DNA from: Thioclava sp. ES.031
GTDB taxonomy: Bacteria; Pseudomonadota; Alphaproteobacteria; Rhodobacterales; Rhodobacteraceae
Length of the DNA: 64,000 nucleotides
Assembly (NCBI RefSeq): GCF_002563775.1
Contig: NZ_PDJO01000001.1
Coordinates: 1,126,001 to 1,190,000, forward strand
Direction of reading: 5' to 3'
The translations under genes and the position numbers were made by a program. This document shows, in pieces, positions 1 through 9,784 of the stretch. Under the pieces are notes generated by a model. It did no database searches and was not told the origin of the DNA. It was given only the letters and a program-made list of their open reading frames with translations. How positions within the stretch are numbered: the first letter of the stretch is position 1; every line of letters begins with the position of its first letter.

Positions 1-1
1 G

Positions 2-250
2 CTGGGCCGCCCCGATTGCGGGGTGATCGCGCCCGGAAAACGCGCGGATGTGGCGATCTGGGATGTCTCGGGGCTTGAGGCGGCGGGGGCTTGGGATTCG
101 GTCGCGGCGCTGGTGCTCTGCGGGCCGCCCAAGGTGAAACATCTCTTCGTCGAGGGCCGTCAGGTGGTGCGCGACGGGCGGGTGGTGACGATCGACCTGC
201 CGCGGGTGATCGAGACGCAAAACCGCCTCGCATCAGCGCTTATGGGCTGA
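2..250 (+). CDS. 8-oxoguanine deaminase-like amidohydrolase, C-terminal fragment (5' end outside window)
   Basis: The reading frame is open from base 2 and ends at TGA 248-250, giving the last 82 residues of an amidohydrolase-superfamily enzyme. It shows the usual C-terminal beta-sandwich sequence (APGKRADVAIWD, then ALVLCGPPKVKHLFVEGR), in which a conserved GK-ADhAhWD segment closes the metal-dependent hydrolase fold. The VALVLCG-type block is what I associate with 8-oxoguanine deaminase / hydroxyatrazine hydrolase-like enzymes; a guanine deaminase lies just downstream on the other strand, which fits a purine-salvage neighbourhood. The catalytic metal-binding half is not in the window, so the substrate is inferred. 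Its stop overlaps the end of the convergent hydrolase gene by 11 bp. Confidence 0.75.
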   Translation: MGRPDCGVIAPGKRADVAIWDVSGLEAAGAWDSVAALVLCGPPKVKHLFVEGRQVVRDGRVVTIDLPRVIETQNRLASALMG

Positions 251-971
251 ATTTCTCGCGCCGCACGGCCCCGGCGGCGCTGGCGATCCGCAGCAGGCGG
301 CGACGGTCGCCTGCAAGGGCAGCCTCCATCAGCCCCGATAGCCCGCCGCGCGCCTTCAGATGCGGGGCGAGGTCGGAATGGCCGAGATCGGGGAAGATCA
401 GGTGATCGACATTGGGCGCGCGCGGGAAGGGGAGCGCCTGATCCAGATCGTCATGCGCGCCGTGGCACAGGATCGCCCAGCAGGGCGCGGGCGGAAGCGG
501 CGTGGCCTCGCGGGCGAAATGGTCGATCCGAGAGGTCCATTCGCTCCAGCGCGTCTCCCCCGGCACGACGCCCGGTTTGACCGAGGCTTGCGGCGACAGC
601 GCGAGCACTACGTCGACCGGGATCACCTCCGCCGCGACCAGCGCCGAGACCGCGCCCATCGAGAGGCCAATGGCAGCGATGCGGGCGACGGGGCGGCGGC
701 GCGCCACCTCTGCCAAGGCGGCGCGCAGGGCAGGGGCGAAACCCGGATCATTCGCCCAGCTGCGACTGTCATCACTGAAGAACAGCGCTCGGCGCGGGAA
801 TCCGGGCGTGCCGCGCCCCGTGGCGGTGGCGACGAATTCCGGCGCGGGCGGGCGGCTGGGGTCATGGCCGATCGAGGCGAAGGAGATCACCAGATCACCA
901 CCGCCGCCGTCTAGGAAATCGACCGTGAAAGGCGCGCGGGCGTAGATCCTCTCGAAAGCCGGATCGCTCAA
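240..971 (-). CDS. alpha/beta hydrolase family protein
   Basis: A 243-residue alpha/beta hydrolase of unknown substrate. The nucleophile elbow GLSMGA puts the probable catalytic Ser near residue 104. GAHDD (Asp about 174) and DLGHSD (His about 198) would supply the acid and base of the triad. The frame stays open well upstream inside guaD, so the start is a choice: I place it at a TTG whose last two bases overlap the guaD TGA (TTGA overlap), giving translational coupling and a sensible N-terminus; a downstream GTG is possible. It is the second gene of a two-gene minus-strand unit with guaD. No signal peptide is seen, so it is probably cytoplasmic. A link to purine breakdown rests only on position. 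Confidence 0.75.
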   Translation of the reverse strand: MSDPAFERIYARAPFTVDFLDGGGGDLVISFASIGHDPSRPPAPEFVATATGRGTPGFPRRALFFSDDSRSWANDPGFAPALRAALAEVARRRPVARIAAIGLSMGAVSALVAAEVIPVDVVLALSPQASVKPGVVPGETRWSEWTSRIDHFAREATPLPPAPCWAILCHGAHDDLDQALPFPRAPNVDHLIFPDLGHSDLAPHLKARGGLSGLMEAALAGDRRRLLRIASAAGAVRREKFSP

Positions 972-2251
972 TGCAGCCGCTTGCCCGCGATCCAGGTGCC
1001 CGCGATCGCGCGGTCGTCGCCCATCATGATCGTCGGGAAAATCGCTTCCCAGATATCCTCCGCCCGCGCCGCGCGTTGAGAGATGGCAAGCGTCGAGGCG
1101 AGGTCGACGGCGATGAAATCCGCCTCCATCCCCGGCGCCAGCGCACCGATCTTGTCGCCCATCCGCATCGACTGGGCCGAGCCGTGCGTGGCCAGCCACC
1201 AGAGCTGCGCGGGATGCAGCGGCTGATGCGTCAGCTGCCCGATCTCATAGGCGGCGGCCATCGTGCGCAGCATCGAGAAGCTCGACCCGCCGCCGGTATC
1301 GGTGGCCAGACCGATCCGCTGCCCCTCGGCCAGACGCGTCGGCCAGTCGAACAGTCCCGAGCCGATGAAAGTGTTCGAGGTCGGGCAATGGATCAGCGCC
1401 GCGCCGACCTCCTTGATCCGGTCGGCCTCGCGCGGTTCCAGATGGATCGCGTGGCCGTAAAGCGCGTTCTCGCCCAGCAGGCCATAGGTCTCGTAAGTGT
1501 CGAGATAGTCGCGCGCGGTGGGATATAGCTCGCGCACCCAGGCGATCTCGTCCACCTGCTCGCTCAGATGGGTCTGCATCAGGCAATCGGGATGCTCCGC
1601 CCAGAGCGCGCCCAAGGCGCAAAGCTGATCCGCAGAAGAGGTGGGCGAGAAGCGCGGCGTGATGACATAGCTCAGCCGGCCCGTCCCGTGCCATTTCTGC
1701 AAGAGGATGCGGCTGTCGTCATAGGCCGATTGCGGGGTGTCGCGCAAAGCCTCGGGGGCGTGGCGATCCATGCAGGTCTTGCCCGCCGCGGCGCGCATTC
1801 CGCGGGCCTTGGCGGCGGTGAAGAAGGCTTCGACGCTGGCGGGATGGATCGTGCAATAGCTGCACATCGACGTCGTGCCGTTCATCAGCGCCAGATCGAG
1901 ATAGCGGGTCGCGATCTCTTCGGCATGGGCGGGATCGGCGAAGGAAATCTCTTCGGGGAAAGTATAGGTGTTGAGCCAGTCGATCAGGCGCTTGCCCCAG
2001 CTCGCGATGATCGCGGTCTGCGGGTAATGCACATGCGCATCGACGAAACCGGGCGACAGGAGATGGTCGCCATGATCGATGATCTCGGCCTGCGGATGGG
2101 CCTCGCGCAGATCGTCGGCCTCGCCCACGGCGGCGATCATACCGCCGTCGATCAGCATACCGCCGCGCCGCCGGTGCGTGACCGCTTCCGGCCCTTCGAC
2201 AAGCGCATCGCCACGGTATTCCAGAACCTGCCCCAGATGCAGCTCAGCCAT
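968..2251 (-). CDS. guaD: guanine deaminase
   Basis: Converts guanine to xanthine and ammonia in purine catabolism. The 427-residue protein has the metal-binding motif FVDAHVHYPQ (His 73 and 75), the family-specific stretch around SWGKRLIDWLNTYTFPEE, and later TDTGGGSSFSML carrying the conserved Asp; the length is normal for bacterial guanine deaminase. Two ATGs are adjacent: the AGGAG site lies only 3 nt from the first (2254) and 6 nt from the second (2251), so I use the second. It is read divergently from mgtE and is coupled to the downstream hydrolase. Family membership is clear; activity on guanine rather than another aminopurine is inferred from the FVDxHVHYPQ signature. Confidence 0.93.
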   Translation of the reverse strand: MAELHLGQVLEYRGDALVEGPEAVTHRRRGGMLIDGGMIAAVGEADDLREAHPQAEIIDHGDHLLSPGFVDAHVHYPQTAIIASWGKRLIDWLNTYTFPEEISFADPAHAEEIATRYLDLALMNGTTSMCSYCTIHPASVEAFFTAAKARGMRAAAGKTCMDRHAPEALRDTPQSAYDDSRILLQKWHGTGRLSYVITPRFSPTSSADQLCALGALWAEHPDCLMQTHLSEQVDEIAWVRELYPTARDYLDTYETYGLLGENALYGHAIHLEPREADRIKEVGAALIHCPTSNTFIGSGLFDWPTRLAEGQRIGLATDTGGGSSFSMLRTMAAAYEIGQLTHQPLHPAQLWWLATHGSAQSMRMGDKIGALAPGMEADFIAVDLASTLAISQRAARAEDIWEAIFPTIMMGDDRAIAGTWIAGKRLH

Positions 2252-2397
2252 CATTCTCTCCTGTCAGAAGCACCATGCTAGGGCGGGGCGGGGCGAAGGT
2301 AAATCTCTGCCGTCGCGGCGCTTCTTTTTCGCCATCGCCCCCCTGTCCATCTGCGAGAAAACAGCTATGTTTCACGCGCGATCCGAACGGGGGCGAC

Positions 2398-3783
2398 ATG
2401 GCCGAAGCACTTGCCGAAGAGACAGAGCGCGAGGAAGAGGATTATCGGCTGAGCGGTGAGCTGGTCGAGGAAATTCTCGATGCCGTCGAGCAGGAAGATG
2501 CAGGTCGCCTGAGCGAGCTGCTCGAGCCTTTGCACGCCGCCGACATCGCCGACCTTATCGAACAGGTCTCCGGCCATGAGCGGCGCGAGATTCTGCGCCT
2601 CTGGGGCCGCCAGATCGACGGCGAGATCCTGACCGAGATCGATGAGGGCATCCGCGAGGAGGTTCTCGCGAGCCTGCCGCCGGAAGTTCTGGCCGACGCT
2701 GTCCGTGAGCTCGATTCCGATGACGTCGTCGACCTGATCGAAGACCTCGAGGAGCCGCAGCAGGAAGTGATCCTCGGCGCGCTCGACGAGACCGACCGGG
2801 CCGCGGTCGAGAAATCGCTGGGCTATCCCGAATATTCCGCCGGTCGTTTGATGCAGCGCGAGGTCGTGACAGCGCCCGAGCATTGGACGGTGGGCGAGAC
2901 GATCGACTTTCTGCGGAAAGCCAAATGGCTGCCCGACCAGTTCTATCATGTGACCCTCGTCGATCCGGGCCACCACCCGGTCGGCAATGTCACTCTGGGA
3001 CGCATCCTGTCCGCCCCGCGCGCCTCGAAGCTGATCGAGATTTGCGAGGAAGAGTTCCGCAAGATCTCGGCCTATCAGGACGAGGGCGACGTGGCCTATG
3101 CGTTCAACCAGTATCACCTGATCTCGGCCCCGGTCGTGGATGAAGACGACCGCCTGGTCGGCGTCATCACCATCGACGACGCGATGTCCGTGCTCGACGA
3201 GGAACACGAGGAAGACATCCTGCGCCTCGCCGGTGTGGGCGACGAATCCGCGATCTCGGATACCGTTCTGGAAACCGTGCGTCAGCGCCTGCCGTGGCTC
3301 TTCGTGAACCTGCTGACGGCGATCCTCGCCTCGGCGGTGATCTCGATCTTCGAAGGCACGATCCAGCAGCTTGTGGCGCTCGCGGTGCTGATGCCGATCG
3401 TGGCCTCGATGGGCGGCAATGCGGGCACCCAGACGCTGACCGTGGCGGTGCGCGCGCTGGCCACCCGCGACCTGACCGACAGCAACGTCTGGCGGGTCGT
3501 GCGACGCGAAACCATCGTGGGGCTGCTCAACGGTCTGGCCTTCGCTGTGGTGATGGGCGCGGTGGCCGCCTTCTGGTTCTCGGGCGCGCAGCTTGGCATC
3601 GTGATTGGGCTGGCGATGGTGATCAACCTCGTGGTGGCCGCCCTTTCGGGCATCCTGATCCCGCTCGCGCTTGAGAAACTCGGCGCGGACCCGGCGTTGG
3701 CCTCGGGCACCTTCGTCACGACGATGACCGATGTGGTGGGCTTCTTCGCCTTCCTCGGGCTGGCCTCCGTGGTTCTGCTATGA
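2398..3783 (+). CDS. mgtE: magnesium transporter MgtE
   Basis: A 461-residue Mg2+ channel/transporter of the inner membrane. The N-terminal superhelical N domain (about residues 15-130) carries repeated phrases of the form LHAADIADLIE and SLPPEVLADAVREL. A CBS pair follows (about 135-260). The C-terminal membrane domain has about five segments and includes VASMGGNAGTQTLTVAVRAL, which matches the conserved pore-helix GGNAGTQ motif. The N and CBS domains usually close the pore when cytosolic Mg2+ is high. The frame is open 123 nt further upstream, but ATG 2398 follows a GGGGGCG Shine-Dalgarno and starts the conserved acidic N-terminus. It overlaps the folate gene downstream by 4 bp (ATGA). Confidence 0.95.
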   Translation: MAEALAEETEREEEDYRLSGELVEEILDAVEQEDAGRLSELLEPLHAADIADLIEQVSGHERREILRLWGRQIDGEILTEIDEGIREEVLASLPPEVLADAVRELDSDDVVDLIEDLEEPQQEVILGALDETDRAAVEKSLGYPEYSAGRLMQREVVTAPEHWTVGETIDFLRKAKWLPDQFYHVTLVDPGHHPVGNVTLGRILSAPRASKLIEICEEEFRKISAYQDEGDVAYAFNQYHLISAPVVDEDDRLVGVITIDDAMSVLDEEHEEDILRLAGVGDESAISDTVLETVRQRLPWLFVNLLTAILASAVISIFEGTIQQLVALAVLMPIVASMGGNAGTQTLTVAVRALATRDLTDSNVWRVVRRETIVGLLNGLAFAVVMGAVAAFWFSGAQLGIVIGLAMVINLVVAALSGILIPLALEKLGADPALASGTFVTTMTDVVGFFAFLGLASVVLL

Positions 3784-4316
3784 GCAAGGATCTCGCGCGC
3801 AAGGACGCTTTCGCGGCGCGCAAAGCCGCCCATGCTGCCGATGATGGCGCGGCGACCCGTGCGCTGACGGCGGCGCTGGAGCCGTTCGCGGGCAAGGTGC
3901 TGGCGGGATACTGGCCGATCCGCACCGAGCCCGATCCGCGCCCGGCGATGGTCGCCCATGGCGGGCCGCTCTGTCTGCCGGTGGTGGTCGCGGAGGCGCA
4001 GCCCCTGGTCTTTCACCGCTGGACGCCCGAGACCGAGATGATCGCGGGCGCTTTCGGGGCGCATATCCCGGCAGAGGGTGAGGAGATCACACCCGAGGTG
4101 CTGATCGTGCCGCTGCTGGCTTTCGACGCACAGGGCTATCGGCTGGGCTATGGCGGCGGCTTTTACGACCGCACGCTGGAGGGGCTGCGCGCCCGCGGCC
4201 CCGTCACCGCGATCGGCTTTGCTTTCGCGGCGCAGGAAGTGCCGGAGGTGCCCACCGAGCCGACCGATCAGCCGCTCGACATGATCGTGACCGAGGCGGG
4301 CATCCTACATCTTTGA
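3780..4316 (+). CDS. 5-formyltetrahydrofolate cyclo-ligase
   Basis: An ATP-dependent enzyme converting 5-formyl-THF to 5,10-methenyl-THF. The 178-residue protein has the hallmark GYGGGFYDRTL loop (about residues 124-134) and an N-terminal basic KDAFAARKAAH stretch that corresponds to the ATP-phosphate binding start (usually K-x3-R). The start ATG overlaps the mgtE stop as ATGA, implying coupled translation. Its stop abuts that of convergent purU with no base between them; both genes handle formyl-folates. In many proteobacteria this gene sits beside zapA and 6S RNA. Here it does not, and there is no room for 6S RNA next to it. Confidence 0.93.
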   Translation: MSKDLARKDAFAARKAAHAADDGAATRALTAALEPFAGKVLAGYWPIRTEPDPRPAMVAHGGPLCLPVVVAEAQPLVFHRWTPETEMIAGAFGAHIPAEGEEITPEVLIVPLLAFDAQGYRLGYGGGFYDRTLEGLRARGPVTAIGFAFAAQEVPEVPTEPTDQPLDMIVTEAGILHL

Positions 4317-5213
4317 TCAGCCCATCCGCTCGGAGGCGTAGGCGCCGGGCGAGGCCGGGAAGACGACCGTCTTGTTGTCGTTCAGGAAGACCCGGTGCTG
4401 CACATGGGCGTGGATCGCGCGCGACAGCACCTGCGCCTCGACATCGCGGCCCAGCGAGACGTAATCCGACGGGCTCTGCGCATGGGTGATGCGCACGGTG
4501 TCCTGCTCGATGATCGGACCTTCGTCGAGATCGGCAGTCACGTAATGCGAGGTCGCCCCGATCAGCTTCACACCACGCTCGTAAGCCTGCTTGTAGGGGT
4601 TCGCGCCCTTGAAGCTCGGCAGGAAGGAGTGGTGGATATTGATGATCCGGCCCGACATCTTCTGGCACAGCGCATCCGACAGGATCTGCATGTAGCGCGC
4701 CAGCACGATCAGTTCGGCACCCGACTCGTCGACGACGTCGAGCAGACGCTGCTCGGCCTCGGGCTTGTTCTCCTTCGTCACCTTGATGTGGTGGAAGGGC
4801 AGGTCATGGTTCACGACGACCTTCTGATAGGTCATGTGGTTCGACACCACGCCCACGATCTCGATCGGCAGCGCACCGATGCGCCAGCGATAGAGAAGGT
4901 CGTTCAGGCAATGGCCGAAATTCGACACCATCACCAGAACCTTCATCTTCTCGCGCGAGCTGCGCACCGCCCAGTCCATCTCGAAATCCTTGGCGACCGG
5001 CTCGAAGGCGGCGCGGATAGCCTCGGCATCCTTGCCCTTCTCGGAGACGAAGCTGACGCGCATGAAGAACTGGCCCGTCTTCGGGTCGTCATATTGGTGC
5101 GAGTCGGTGATGTTGCAGCCCTGATCGGCCAACACGTTCGCGATCCCCGCGACGATTCCCCGCGTCGAGGGGCAGGCAACGGTGAGAACGTAAGCGTCGG
5201 CAGTCTGGGTCAT
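4317..5213 (-). CDS. purU: formyltetrahydrofolate deformylase
   Basis: Hydrolyses 10-formyl-THF to formate and THF, balancing the one-carbon pool and feeding formate to PurT-type purine synthesis. The 298-residue protein has an N-terminal ACT domain (about 1-85; CPSTRGIVAGIANVL, then DQGCNITDSHQY) and a formyltransferase-type catalytic domain. NIHHSFLPSF supplies the Asn-x-His pair and ADLDEGPIIEQD the catalytic Asp. AAGGGAT lies about 7 nt before ATG 5213. It is transcribed alone, convergent to the 5-formyl-THF cyclo-ligase with back-to-back stops. A 144-bp upstream gap separates it from the CDF transporter gene; I see no recognisable riboswitch there. Confidence 0.95.
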   Translation of the reverse strand: MTQTADAYVLTVACPSTRGIVAGIANVLADQGCNITDSHQYDDPKTGQFFMRVSFVSEKGKDAEAIRAAFEPVAKDFEMDWAVRSSREKMKVLVMVSNFGHCLNDLLYRWRIGALPIEIVGVVSNHMTYQKVVVNHDLPFHHIKVTKENKPEAEQRLLDVVDESGAELIVLARYMQILSDALCQKMSGRIINIHHSFLPSFKGANPYKQAYERGVKLIGATSHYVTADLDEGPIIEQDTVRITHAQSPSDYVSLGRDVEAQVLSRAIHAHVQHRVFLNDNKTVVFPASPGAYASERMG

Positions 5214-5357
5214 GTCGCATCCCTTTTGATCTTTCGCCCGGTTTCCTAGCGCGCCGGGGGTGGGGACACAATCACCCCGAGTCCGGGGAGGGGCGCGGGA
5301 GAAAGCGACGGCGTTGCGGTGAAAAGCGGCATCGCGTCGGGGGCGAAGCGCGCGGCC

Positions 5358-6308
5358 TCAGGCCGCAGCGCCCTCGGGCTGCGTGCCGCGCAGAGACTCG
5401 ATTTCGAGGAAGACGCTCGAAACCTCCGGGTGGACCTCGTGGATTTTCTTCTGCACCGCCTCCACCGCGTGGAAGATCGCGTCGGGCGAAAGGCCGTTCC
5501 TCATCTTCAGCTCGATATTCACCAGCACCTGATCGGGCGCGAAATGCATCGTCAGAAGGCGTTTGACCTCCGCCACCTCGTCGAAACCGGTCGCGATCTC
5601 GCGGATCGATCTGCGTACGTCGCGGTCTGCGGCCTCGCCCATGATCAGTGCGCGGGTCTCGTAGACGAGGATGATGGCGACGACGATCAGGATCGCCCCG
5701 ATCACGATGGAGGCCGCGCCGTCGAAGAACGGGTTCTCAAAGGTCACCGAGAGATAGACGCCAAGCGCGGCCGCGAGGATGCCCAGAAGGGCCGCGCTGT
5801 CTTCGGCGACGACGACGAAGATCGACGGGTCCTTGGAGCGGCGGAAGGCCTTGAAATAGCCTTCGCCCGGCTTGCGCTGCTTCAGCAGTTGGCGGATCGC
5901 GATCACCCAGGAGGTGCCCTCGGCGAGGAAGGCCACGAGCAGCACGCCGTAATTCCAGATCGGCTTTTCGATCGGCTCGGGGGTCTGGATATGAACGATG
6001 CCCTCATAGATCGAGAGCCCGCCGCCGATCGCGAACAGCAGCATCGCGACGACGAGCGACCAGAAATACAGCTCCTTGCCATAGCCGAACGGGTGTTTCT
6101 CATCCGGTTTCTTCTTGCTGCGCTTGTGGCCCAGCAACAGCAGCCCCTCATTGCCGGTATCGACCACCGAGTGGAACGCCTCCGCCAGCATGGACGAGCT
6201 GCCCGTGAAGGCCGCGGCCACGAATTTCGCGATGGCGATCAGAAGGTTCGCGGCGAGCGCCCCATAGACGGCAATCGGCTTTTCTTCGGAGGCTTGCGCT
6301 TCGGCCAT
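5358..6308 (-). CDS. cation diffusion facilitator family transporter (SLC30A9-like)
   Basis: A 316-residue divalent-metal/proton antiporter of the inner membrane with about six hydrophobic segments. Recognisable parts are AEAFHSVVDTGNEGLLLLG (first metal-site helix, His-x3-Asp), DEKHPFGYGKELYFWSLV, and GGGLSIYEGI. The second metal-site helix reads VVVAEDSAALLGILAA, lacking the canonical second His-x3-Asp; this arrangement is the one I associate with the SLC30A9/ZnT9-like branch. A cytoplasmic C-terminal domain (about 225-316) follows. The open frame extends 270 nt upstream, but the conserved protein begins at MAEAQAS (ATG 6308) with only a weak ribosome site. The transported metal cannot be read from the sequence. 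Confidence 0.88.
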   Translation of the reverse strand: MAEAQASEEKPIAVYGALAANLLIAIAKFVAAAFTGSSSMLAEAFHSVVDTGNEGLLLLGHKRSKKKPDEKHPFGYGKELYFWSLVVAMLLFAIGGGLSIYEGIVHIQTPEPIEKPIWNYGVLLVAFLAEGTSWVIAIRQLLKQRKPGEGYFKAFRRSKDPSIFVVVAEDSAALLGILAAALGVYLSVTFENPFFDGAASIVIGAILIVVAIILVYETRALIMGEAADRDVRRSIREIATGFDEVAEVKRLLTMHFAPDQVLVNIELKMRNGLSPDAIFHAVEAVQKKIHEVHPEVSSVFLEIESLRGTQPEGAAA

Positions 6309-6424
6309 GGATGGGATCCTGCAGCTGGGCGCGCGACGGGGAGGAACGACCGCGCGCCGGTGTCGTGATGCAGGGGTAACAAGGGTGAGGGTAGGGCGGT
6401 TCCGCGAGGCCGGTGTGGCAGGGT

Positions 6425-7185
6425 TCAGCCGTTGCAGTTCAGCGCTGTCGCGAAGCCCGCTGGCGAGGTGTCGCGGCCAAGGCGCGTCCAGTTCACCGCG
6501 TTCGCGGACGTGACCGAGAGCGAAAGCAGTTCCGACCAGTCGAAACTGGCGACGATCATCTCGGGACCAGAGCCGCAATCGCGCACCCCACCCAGGATCG
6601 TGTCAGAGCCGAAACGGTGATTGGTGAACGAGCCGCCCGCGAAAAGGGGCTGCAAAGCGCCGTCGCGATACTCAAAAATGCGCAGCACGCCCAACCGATG
6701 CGGCGCGTCGATCAGCGCGATGTCGCGATGCCCGTTGCCATTGAAATCCGCGACGCCGATGGGCGCGAGCCAGTGGTTCGGCTCTCCCACGAAATCGGTC
6801 GCGGCGAGGAATTCCGGCTTGACCGATTTCACCGTGAGCACGAGGAGCCGCGAGCCGAACTTCAGATGCGATTGCACCACGATCACCTCGGCGATGCCGT
6901 CGCCGTCGAGGTCGCTCAGGCGCGGGGCGGTGTCCTCATAGACCATGTCGGGATCGAGGCGCAGCTCATAGGTCAGGGTGCTGTGCCCCGAGAACAGCCC
7001 CTTGGGATTGCCCGCCTTGCGGGTCACGTCGATCTGGAGATTTGCGAATTCCTGATCGGGGCCGAGCGCGCCGTGACCATAGCGGTCCGTCGGCTCGGTG
7101 AACCGCGCAGCGACCGACATCTCGGCCCGCGCGGGCAGGGCGGCAGCGGTGACCAGCGCGAAGGCGAGGGCCACCGCGCGGCGCA

Positions 7186-7186
<1 letters not shown>
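6425..7186 (-). CDS. secreted FG-GAP/VCBS repeat protein
   Basis: A 253-residue probable periplasmic protein starting with a clear Sec signal (MRRAVALAFALVTAAALPARA, cleavage near residue 20-21). Two calcium-type beta-propeller repeats are visible, LSDLDGDGIAEVIVV and VADFNGNGHRDIALI, with the D-x-D/N-x-D/N pattern typical of FG-GAP/VCBS blades; the rest is beta-rich. There is no enzyme motif, so the role is unknown. Its ATG overlaps the stop of the upstream ferredoxin gene as ATGA, so the two are translated as one unit, although a functional tie between a cytosolic ferredoxin and a secreted propeller is not obvious. Confidence 0.78.
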
Positions 7187-8239
<1,053 letters not shown>

Positions 8240-8349
8240 GGCCGTCCGCGTTTGCCATCGCAGCGCCGCACACCCCTTTGCGCAGGCGGCGGGGTTGTGC
8301 CCACGGGGGGAACGGTCTCTAACCGGAGGCCAAGGGATCAGGGGGCATC

Positions 8350-9588
8350 ATGCAAAAGCTTTTCGGCAGCAACCTGCGCTTCATGCGCGACAATGCCCGC
8401 TGGCTCGGCGCGGGGTTCCTGCTGACGCTGTTCTCGTCCTTCGGGCAGACCTTCTTCATTGGCCTGTCGGGCAATGACATCCGGGCAACCTTCGGCCTGT
8501 CGGGTGGCACCTTCGGAGCGCTCTACATGGTGGCGACGCTGGCCTCGGCCTCGACGCTGCCGTTTCTGGGGCGCACGCTCGACCTGATGCCCGGCTGGAA
8601 GGTCGTGCGCTTCACCATTCCGCTGCTCGCGCTGGCCTGTATCGGGATCACGCTCGCGCCGAACCTGATCTTCCTGACGCTCGCGATCTACATGCTGCGG
8701 CTCTTCGGGCAGGGCATGATGACCGAGATCGCTTTCACCGAGATCGGCCGCTGGTTCGTCGCGAGCCGCGGCAAGGCGATGTCGCTGATCGTGCCGGGCC
8801 AGCCTTTCGGCTCTGCGGTGCTGCCGGTTCTGGTGGTGCTGATCGCGCAGGTGAGCGGCAATTGGCATCTCGCGTGGTGGCTCTCGGCCGGGGTGCTGGT
8901 CCTGATCGCCTGGCCGCTCCTGATGCGGCTGATGCAGGTCGAGCGGGTGCCCAACGCGACCGAGGTGCAATCGAGCGCCTCTGGCACCGCGCGCGACTGG
9001 ACCCGTGCGGAGGTGATCCGTGATCCGGTGCTCTACATGCTGCTGGCGGGGCTGCTCGCGCCGCCCTTCATCGGCACGGTGATCTTCTTCCACCAAGGCT
9101 ACCTGACCGAGCTGCGCGGCTACTCCCCGCTCGCCTTCGCAGCCGCCTTCCCGGTGATGTCCCTCGCGACCGTGGGCTTCGGCTTCGTTTGCGGCGGGTT
9201 GATCGACCGCTTCGGAGCGCTGCGCCTGCTGCCCTTCGTTCTGGCCCCGCTGACCTTCGCCTCGCTGACGGTCGCCTTGGTCACGCCGGTCTGGGGCGTC
9301 TATGCCTTCATGGCGCTGCTTGGCATGTCGAACGGGTTTTCCGGGACGCTGATGGGCGCGCTCTGGCCCGAGGTCTACGGGGTGAAGAACCTCGGCGGCA
9401 TCCGCGCGATCATCGTGGCCTCGATGGTGCTCTCGACCGCGGTGGGGCCGGGGATCACTGGCGTGCTGATCGATATGGGCGTGGAGCTACCGACCCAGAT
9501 GCTGGGCATGGCGGTCTGGTGCGTGATCGCCGCCGGGAGCCTGACGATCGCCTCGCGCCGGGTGCGGGCACGCGAAACGGCGCAATGA
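8350..9588 (+). CDS. MFS transporter
   Basis: A 412-residue major facilitator superfamily carrier with about 12 membrane segments. The segment-2/3 region reads TLASASTLPFLGRTLDLMPGW (G-R-x-L-D), and the mid-protein repeat FVCGGLIDRFGALRLLP gives the G-x-L-x-D-R-x-G motif that follows TM8. The substrate is unknown. ATG 8350 is preceded by CAGGGGG 4 nt upstream. Its stop TGA forms the first three bases of a 20-bp sequence repeated 986 bp further on, so the gene's 3' end is the left boundary of the small insert at 9.6-10.6 kb. Confidence 0.88.
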   Translation: MQKLFGSNLRFMRDNARWLGAGFLLTLFSSFGQTFFIGLSGNDIRATFGLSGGTFGALYMVATLASASTLPFLGRTLDLMPGWKVVRFTIPLLALACIGITLAPNLIFLTLAIYMLRLFGQGMMTEIAFTEIGRWFVASRGKAMSLIVPGQPFGSAVLPVLVVLIAQVSGNWHLAWWLSAGVLVLIAWPLLMRLMQVERVPNATEVQSSASGTARDWTRAEVIRDPVLYMLLAGLLAPPFIGTVIFFHQGYLTELRGYSPLAFAAAFPVMSLATVGFGFVCGGLIDRFGALRLLPFVLAPLTFASLTVALVTPVWGVYAFMALLGMSNGFSGTLMGALWPEVYGVKNLGGIRAIIVASMVLSTAVGPGITGVLIDMGVELPTQMLGMAVWCVIAAGSLTIASRRVRARETAQ

Positions 9589-9605
9589 AAAAGGCGCCCT
9601 GCGGG
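9586..9605. repeat. left direct repeat bounding the 9.6-10.6 kb insert
   Basis: The 20-bp sequence tgaaaaaggcgccctgcggg matches 10572-10591 at 19 of 20 positions in the same orientation. This copy includes the MFS stop codon and only a weak, incomplete hairpin. Confidence 0.7.
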
Positions 9606-9784
9606 CCAGCCCTTCGCAGTAAATGATGCAGCGTGAGGCCGGACGCCTTGTAGGCGCAACGCCATGTGGATCGGCAGCTCCCGACAAGTTCTTCGGGAGC
9701 GGTCTGCGGCGGACGTCGGCTAAGCAGGACGAAGCTGCCATTGCTCCGCGGTTTTCAATTGTCCGCTTTCGGGAAAGACCCTGC
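9606..9784. other. non-coding left flank of the insert, with a perfect 8-bp hairpin
   Basis: Between the left repeat and the end of the RNase H-like gene I see no convincing coding frame. The visible structure is an 8-bp inverted repeat, gctcccga and tcgggagc, at about 9677-9700 with an 8-nt loop. It lies downstream of the minus-strand gene and may stabilise or end that transcript, though no T-run follows. Confidence 0.35.

Noticed and set aside
5214..5357. Riboswitch upstream of purU
   Set aside because: Only GC-rich generic inverted repeats are seen; no conserved riboswitch core could be recognised.
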